In this document: positions 57,801 through 64,000 of the stretch, piece by piece
Layout of the letters: the number at the start of each line of letters is the position of its first letter
Numbering within the stretch: position 1 is the stretch's first letter
NCBI GenBank assembly: GCA_947095585.1
Contig: OX352765.1
Coordinates: 93,208,965-93,272,964, forward strand
DNA from: Nephrocerus scutellatus
Lineage: Eukaryota > Arthropoda > Insecta > Diptera > Pipunculidae
Reading direction: 5' to 3'
DNA length: 64,000 nucleotides
Program-made: the position numbers and the translations under genes
The notes under the pieces: generated by a model
What the model saw: only the letters and a program-made list of their open reading frames with translations
Told to the model about the DNA's origin: nothing
The model's database searches: none

Positions 57801-59160
57801 ACCATCTGTTGCGCGTATACCGCTTTCATAATCATTACTGTCATGTAATTGTGGAGGTGGGCAGCAAAATGTCAGGCGTCGTCTGCTGAGGAAGAAATTA
57901 TTATGCGAACGAAACATTTACACTTGGAAGCATCCTGTGGCATCGATGATGGCCATGGCACCCACATCAATGTGTAACTTAATGAACGATTTGCATATTG
58001 CTTCAAGTTTTCATAAATTAACCCACTGACGTAGATAATGTGTTTTCTTATCATAAATTAGTGAATAAAAAAAGACGAGGGGACAATTAACATTAACTCA
58101 TGTCTTACCCAGCCTATTAATATAAGCGTTAGAAAGTGGTGGCTGGCAGATCGATATTTGGGATTTTTTAATTTTTTGTCGTCGCTATTGTTGCAATAAC
58201 CAGTTATATAGGAAAAGAATCTGAAAAGTAAAGGGACAGAAGTGAGGCAAGTAATTGAAGTATATTGTTGTAAGAGGTCTACTTCTCTAACCAGTTATCT
58301 GTCTATCTGCTAAACTTGGACACTTGAGTTAGAAATTTTCTAATATTTATGATACCTAAGTTAGTTTATAAATTTTTGTTCATTTCCATCTCAAAAACTA
58401 GTTTACAAAACCTCTAATAATTTAAATGGATGTCATTTTGTTGTAACGTTTTTTCTTTGCTATTAAAAAGAGAAAGTTTCGGCACAGATTAAAGTTACTG
58501 TTTGAATTAATTGATGGAGTCTAAGACACAGTTTCAATTCAGTTACTTACAGTTGGTTAAAATAGAACCAACATCGAAACATTTTTTCTTTACGACTCCA
58601 ATTGTCAGCCTTTGTATTAAAAACTTACAAAGGATATTGAAGGATATATTTCAATAGCAAGTGGGATTTTTTTTTAAAGACAACGAACCGAATGCTCCTG
58701 ATAGAAGTTATAAACTTTTTCGCGGTCTTTGGTTGTTTGAATTTTTTAGAATCATGGATATAGAGATATGTAGCGACTTGAACAGACCCGCATAGACGTG
58801 AACAGCGCCCGTAGCGATTCAGTGAGGAAAAGAAATAAACAACGCCAACACAAAAGAAGGAAGGAGTCATTGTTGAAAAAGATATACGGAGGCGTTATTC
58901 CTCACAGGTCACAGGCCGACCTTCTTCCTTTCGATTGTGCAATGTGCACGCGTAAAACCTTTTTCTGTTAAGCTGCATAGATCCTGTATAGATTTATCAA
59001 ATTTAAAGTCAACCAATTGTACAAATCTTTTCGCATCACATTATTATTTCAACTTAATCGAAGTCAAAATTTAGATAAAAATAAAAAGAGTTTGTTAACG
59101 CGCTTGAAAGTGTTTTCATTTATTGCAATATAACTTTGACGTCGATAGATATAACTATAG
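54830..59160. other. No gene seen; GC-richer patch 56,150-57,130
   Basis: The patch includes a (GTG)n run (56,417-56,433) and a GTGCAGTGCAGTGCACAC phrase near 56,542. A 124-codon frame at 57,103-57,477 and a 102-codon frame at 56,258-56,566 carry no motif I can name. No splice pattern supports them. Confidence 0.45.
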
Positions 59161-59170
59161 AAAGAAATAG

Positions 59171-59196
59171 ATAGAGAGAGAGAGAGAGAGAGAGAG
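59171..59196. repeat. (AG)n microsatellite
   Basis: About 13 uninterrupted AG units. Confidence 0.95.
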
Positions 59197-59199
59197 GCA

Positions 59200-60920
59200 A
59201 AGAATGTATTTTAAAATTCTTGCCGAGAAATCTAGAACTGGGTGTAGCCTCAGGCACAAAATCTCTTCATATCTTCATCATGTTATCATTTGAATAAGAA
59301 GAAGCGGTTCATATCCCACCGGTACTTCACAACACTAACCTCTATAATACCATTATTGATAATTAATTTTTTTTAAACAAATTTTCTAAGAAATCTTATC
59401 AAAAAATGTAGCTCCGTGCTGGTGACAGAATCACTTATCAGCAAGTGGGTCAACAAGAAATTCAAAAACAAAAACTTACCATCATTAGCTGTGAAGTAGA
59501 AACTAGTGATGATAGGTTTTACATACACACATGCATGTACATGATTTTTTAATAACGTCTAAAAATGTAGATACATACCTATATTCAACTAAATAATTAG
59601 ATAAAAAGTTTCTCGCTTAGATAAAAGTCACATGAGTTGCGTTCGCACTTCGCTCCCTTGAATAGCGCATAGCGTACGGCGGCGATAAAAATTAATTGAT
59701 TAAAAAAAATTAATTTACGACTACAATGGCAGTGCTCGATACGGATTTTTAAGTCAGTTTTGAATGGTACCTGGGGAAATTTCAATTATGGAGCGAAAGT
59801 TGGTGCACACGCACGGATGATGTAGTCTCCAAACTCCAAATGGCATTTACGACATTTAAGCAACATTAATAAAAAAATTCCCCCTGGCCTTTTTTTGAAT
59901 ATGCACCCTTATAATGCTAGGCTATATGCTTGTCACAGTGCGTAGTCGTTAAGTAGGGGAAACGAGGAGATGTCTGTGAACTGAGTTATTCAAAACCCTC
60001 TGCAGACCATAATGAAGTAATGACATACTTCTTAAGACACTAAAGCTTTTGGGAAAATAGAAATGTGCGTCAGTGGGTGAACTTTGAAATCTGAAAAACG
60101 AGATACAAACGCTCGCTTTCTTTAAAAAAATCATTTGGAGGAAATAGTCGTACTGCAGATAATGTACGCATTCTGGAACACCGACATATGAAATGCAAAT
60201 ATATCAATAACAATACATACACAATACATATATGTACTTAGTAAATAACAGAACAACTTTAAAAAGACGTTTGTAAAAATGTAATTAATTATTCCAATTC
60301 GTAGCCGTCCCAATCATCAGGTTTACCATTAAGTATCTGGTTGCACCTTACACGAATACTAATACACACACACATACTGAAATATCTCGTTATACTTAAT
60401 TTGCCTTTACCACTATTAATGCCTCATTAAAGACAAATTAGTAGCTTATGAAAAAAACTTCAAGAAACAAATCATGAACCAAAACACCAGGCTAATATGC
60501 GAGTCGATTTGCTGTTGTTCTTGTTGCTTTTATGCAGTTATTACATTAAATGCATTTTGTATTTTACATCTGATAACTGATTTCATTGCAAGAAAAACAG
60601 ACTTCAAAATTTGTATAACGACGGCAGTGCCTGAAATGGTTCACTATCAGCAGCAGCAGTCATTTGGTAGGTAGGCAGTCGGTCAGTTACGCTAATTTCA
60701 GAGAACTATCACGTCATAAATGCATATTAACCCTTTTTAAGATAAACAACCTTTTGGTGGTTTTATCTGAGAAAATGTTTTTGTCTTCATGAATTGTTTT
60801 TGGTAAGAAATGCAGTTTGTCCCTGCGTATTACTGACGCAAACCACACAGCATTTTCTCGACTTACGTTGTGTTCGCTCAATACGTTCTGGGCAGACATG
60901 GCAACTGGGAAAGATGCAGA
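59200..60920. other. No gene seen
   Basis: AT-rich. Nothing recognised. Confidence 0.5.
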
Positions 60921-60924
60921 AAGG

Positions 60925-61110
60925 CTTTGCAACTATTATATGGTATTCAAGGTGAGCCATATATGCATACAATATGATGTCGTCATCAAAAGCCAGAGAT
61001 GCTTCCTTATCGCTAAGTATTCAAAAATATATAGTTTGAACAGTATTGGTGCCTTTACTGTACCCTGTGGCAGCCCTCAAACTTTTCTTTGGTTTGATTA
61101 AAACCGCTCT
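60925..61110 (-). pseudogene. Reverse transcriptase palm fragment
   Basis: The minus strand reads GLPQGTVKAPILFKLYI and, after a one-base frame change, LAFDDDIILYA, where intact RTs have a FADDxxLYA motif. The catalytic block is therefore present but altered (Ala to Asp before the DD). No further domains can be joined confidently. Jockey-like by wording. Confidence 0.65.
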
Positions 61111-61639
61111 TTTCTACTTCAGTCTCTTCAACGTCTCGACCGTCAAGTATAAGGATGAAGGAAGCGGTACTTGTTTGTTCTTCTTTGGTACATCTATGCA
61201 GACTGTTGCATCGTAACTGTACGCTAAGCAGTAAGTGCTACCAGGCCTTTCATTAGGATGCTTTTAGGATTTGTTTCACTTTTATTCTGTTTTGGAATAT
61301 CTAAGCTAGTTTCATAGTAGAGAAGTAAGCGCAATGGTAAAATCACTCTCAGAGCCTTAAACGGAGATTGTTCAATACTGTCCTTCACAAAAATTTACTA
61401 GTCCAGAACTATTTGTGACTATACCTACCTTTTTTTATGCGTCGCAGGTCAATGAAATCTTTATGTAATTTTCCAGTTTAGAAGGTATGCATAAGGATAA
61501 GATAGATTATACTCGTAGAAACATTCTTTAAAGCAATTCTAATGATTTATGAAACACGACCGAAGCAGGACACAGGCCATGACGCTCAGAGTTTTGAGAT
61601 GGCAAACTAGATGGCTCGAAGTCCAGACCAGCTAAGAGA

Positions 61640-62200
61640 GCCAGTGAGCCAGTGAGATGACGGTTCGTCGTCTTTCGAGCAGAACCTACATTCCGTGTCT
61701 GAGCCTAGATTAATTTTGCGAAAGCTATACCGCAAGCCACATCAGTGACCCGTGGAAAAGCTCACCAGCCTTCTAATGCTATCACTGTGTAGATTAAGGT
61801 TTTCCTTTTAGGAATAAGGCCGCTGGTTAACCGTTTGGATTGTCTCAGCCCTAAGATATTTTCCCGAAGTTTGTGCTTCAAATTATTACAACAGTAGGGT
61901 TCCGGCCTCCTTAGCTAGTTCATCTGCAGATTCGTTGCCTGCGATACCTTTGTTGACCAGTGAGACATCCTAGTTTCACTCTTTTGTGTCTGGCAAGAGA
62001 TTGCACTGCATCGTAGCACCATTTAACTGAAAAAGAGTCCATTATGTTGGGGGACAGCGCTTTAAGTGCTGCCTGGCTATCTGAAAAGAGGTATGTCCTA
62101 GCACGCTTAATATCTTTACTAAGGTTCAACCTGTCGCAGATCTCAATGGCATGGAGCTCAGCCTGGAAAATCGTGGAACTCTTTTCCATAGGTATCGAGA
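61640..62200 (-). pseudogene. RNase H and cysteine tail of a LINE
   Basis: The minus strand begins STIFQAELHAIEICDRLNLS and TYLFSDSQAALKALS (catalytic SDSQA at about 62,068-62,082). It continues CYDAVQSLARHKRVKLG, then in another frame GIAGNESADELAKEAG (end of RNase H). Near 61,690 it has TECRFCSKDDEPSSH, the tail also seen at about 11,130 (TECRFCSEDEESSEH). The RT part is absent, and two or more frameshifts are visible. Confidence 0.85.
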
Positions 62201-62229
62201 AGTGTAGAAGTGTGAAGGAAACTTAAATT

Positions 62230-64000
62230 TTAGGTTTGTGTATAGGATTATTTTAAGTTACATAATTTGACAATAGATGGCATATAGATACAGCAAATAA
62301 TTTTGTGAACATATCAGCTGTCCATAAGCGTGTAAGACATCTAGCTATTTATTATCTTTAGTATATGGCAACGAAAGAGGAATTGTCGATGTGCGTTTCG
62401 AATACCTGCGGATCATAGTGGTGTGGAAACTAAGGACTTAGTAAAGCATGATTACTGTTGATGCTTAAGCTGCTTTCCATTTTCATTTGCAAAGGGTTAA
62501 GACTCAGCACACAGAGCTTATCTATTAGCCCAAACCCACAAAACGGATGCGTGGGCTTCGTTTTTAATCGTTGCGTAAATTCCCATTTAATTAACGCACT
62601 GACACAAGGCATCGCCCCATATTATGTAACCATGAGTGCTATCGAAAAAACGACGATAAGTGGGTGCATCAGAGCGATCCAATCTGCAACTATCATCAAC
62701 ATCATCATCATCATCTATGACAAAAATATGGTTTTTCCTTCTGTTGTGGAAATGAGTTGTGAAGCGTTGCACCAGCACTCACACACACACATGTAAATTT
62801 CTATTTCTATCGAACTAATTGCGAACGATAAATTCCAAGCACAGATGCTGGTCAATAATTGCTCGAGTCTGTCCGCGACTACAAAATCAACGACAACAAC
62901 CAACACTGGAGTGTGTAACAAGCCAATTGTTGCCCCCTCTATACACCGTCCGTCACCCACCAACCAATCAAAACAGGTGGAACTAGGTGACTGACTGCTC
63001 TGCTTGCCGCTGGCGGATATTATTCGACGCCTAATATCCGCGCAAGGGTTATCACACAGATACATACATGCAAACGCATTATTACTTAACGGTCGGTCGT
63101 AACGCTTATTAACTAATTATCACAAGCACTGCAATGGATTAGATTTTGACTCACTGACTGGCGAGTAATGTCCAAAACAATTCAACGATCAATGATCAAT
63201 TGTCAAAATTTCTTTGACCATAATAGTGCGTCTGTCAATAGTGCGGCGAAACTCTTTAGTGATCGTTGGTATGTTTCACGATTCGGTTCGGAATTTGACA
63301 GAAAATTGCTTTTACTTTTATTGAAAGGAGGCTCGCAGCTTTCCAACCAAGGCGTTCCCTGATGGTTACAGCAGCTAACTACGAGTTGAGATAAAAATCA
63401 AATTATGTTTTTTTTTTTTTTCTATTCGTCTACTCGTACACTCGTCGAACACATTCTGGGTGCGGTTCTATCGATCGACAGTAAAACGATCAAGTAATTG
63501 TGCCGCCGCATAACTTGATGGCGGGACATCTAGTTTGGTGGTGCAACACAACACTTTGGTTTCTTGCTCGGCTTGGAACTTGCCAACTAGAAGCACACGG
63601 CATCCATTTAAAGCTTGGCTCAATTACTATACGTTGTGAAGGCGGCTACAGGAAGGATTGCCCAGATCCGAAAACAGGATAATGTGCACCTTTCCGATTG
63701 GGAATCAAAACAAATTGCACCAAAAGTGCATCGGATTCATTTGGTTCGTTCTTTGCAATTTTCGTTCCATTGAAATTGGAATTATGAATTGCGAAACCTC
63801 CTTCGGTTGGTCATTGCGGTCGTTCCATTGTAGCGTATCTGGATGCAACTTTGTTGCACCTTGTTATTGTATTGAATTTTAGTCAGGGAGTGCTGTGAAA
63901 AGCCTTCAATTTTTAATCTTAGATACAACAGCAAGATGGTCGCGCAGTCGAGTCCAAATGGTTGTTGCCGCAATTCATTCGATTTATTGGTTCTTGTAAA
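62230..64000. other. No gene seen
   Basis: A CATCAT run lies near 62,697-62,715 and a poly-T run near 63,408. Short frames have no recognisable motif. Confidence 0.5.

Noticed and set aside
1..64000. CRISPR array, bacterial operon or plasmid features
   Set aside because: Tandem arrays here lack unique spacers between constant repeats, and the sequence is plainly eukaryotic with LINEs, mariners and splice-like signals.

Overview
This window reads as intergenic or intronic DNA from an arthropod genome, most likely an insect and possibly a fly. It is AT-rich. It carries R1-type and RNase H-bearing LINEs, RTE-like LINEs, Tc1/mariner transposons, Helitrons, MITEs, a tRNA-derived SINE, minisatellites and short CA, CT, AG and TTG microsatellites. 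I find no recognisable host protein-coding gene, rRNA or intact tRNA. Nearly every reading frame that resembles a protein belongs to a mobile element, and only one of these (an R1-like reverse transcriptase near the left end) is unbroken over hundreds of codons.

Layout. 0-3.2 kb: dispersed repeats (called families A, B and D here), interrupted by a young 5'-truncated R1-like LINE with a clear 15-bp target-site duplication, then a G-rich minisatellite. 4-10 kb: a LINE tail, a mariner relic, a broken Tc1-like transposase and a local tandem duplication. 10-12.4 kb: a recursive-splice-like site (10,318/10,319), an internally deleted RNase H-class LINE and a family B repeat. 15-24 kb: several LINE pieces (mostly RTE-like), a DD41D 'rosa'-type mariner, and more A and B repeats. 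25.7-26.2 kb: a 20-bp minisatellite. 27-31 kb: an RNase H LINE relic, a GC-rich stretch without a gene, and A and B repeats. 32.3-34.8 kb: two adjacent terminal-inverted-repeat elements and two copies of a tRNA-derived SINE. 36.7 kb: a second recursive-splice-like site. 37.8-41.2 kb: a Helitron, a tandem array with a LINE fragment inside it, and a tiny pogo-like MITE. 42.5-48.6 kb: RTE-like and RNase H relics and two tandem arrays. 52.4-54.8 kb: a second complete short Helitron and a broken LINE. 60.9-62.2 kb: further LINE relics. The remaining long stretches show nothing I can name.

How the parts fit together. Two plus-strand zero-length-exon motifs, each a pyrimidine tract followed directly by CAG|GTAAG, lie 26.4 kb apart in the same orientation with no exon visible between them. 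This is what a very long intron of a plus-strand gene processed by recursive splicing would look like. That is an inference: the host gene itself is not in the window. Everything else is a layered record of transposon insertion and decay, with several cases where the order of events can be read (a LINE into a family B repeat, and a LINE fragment into a tandem array).
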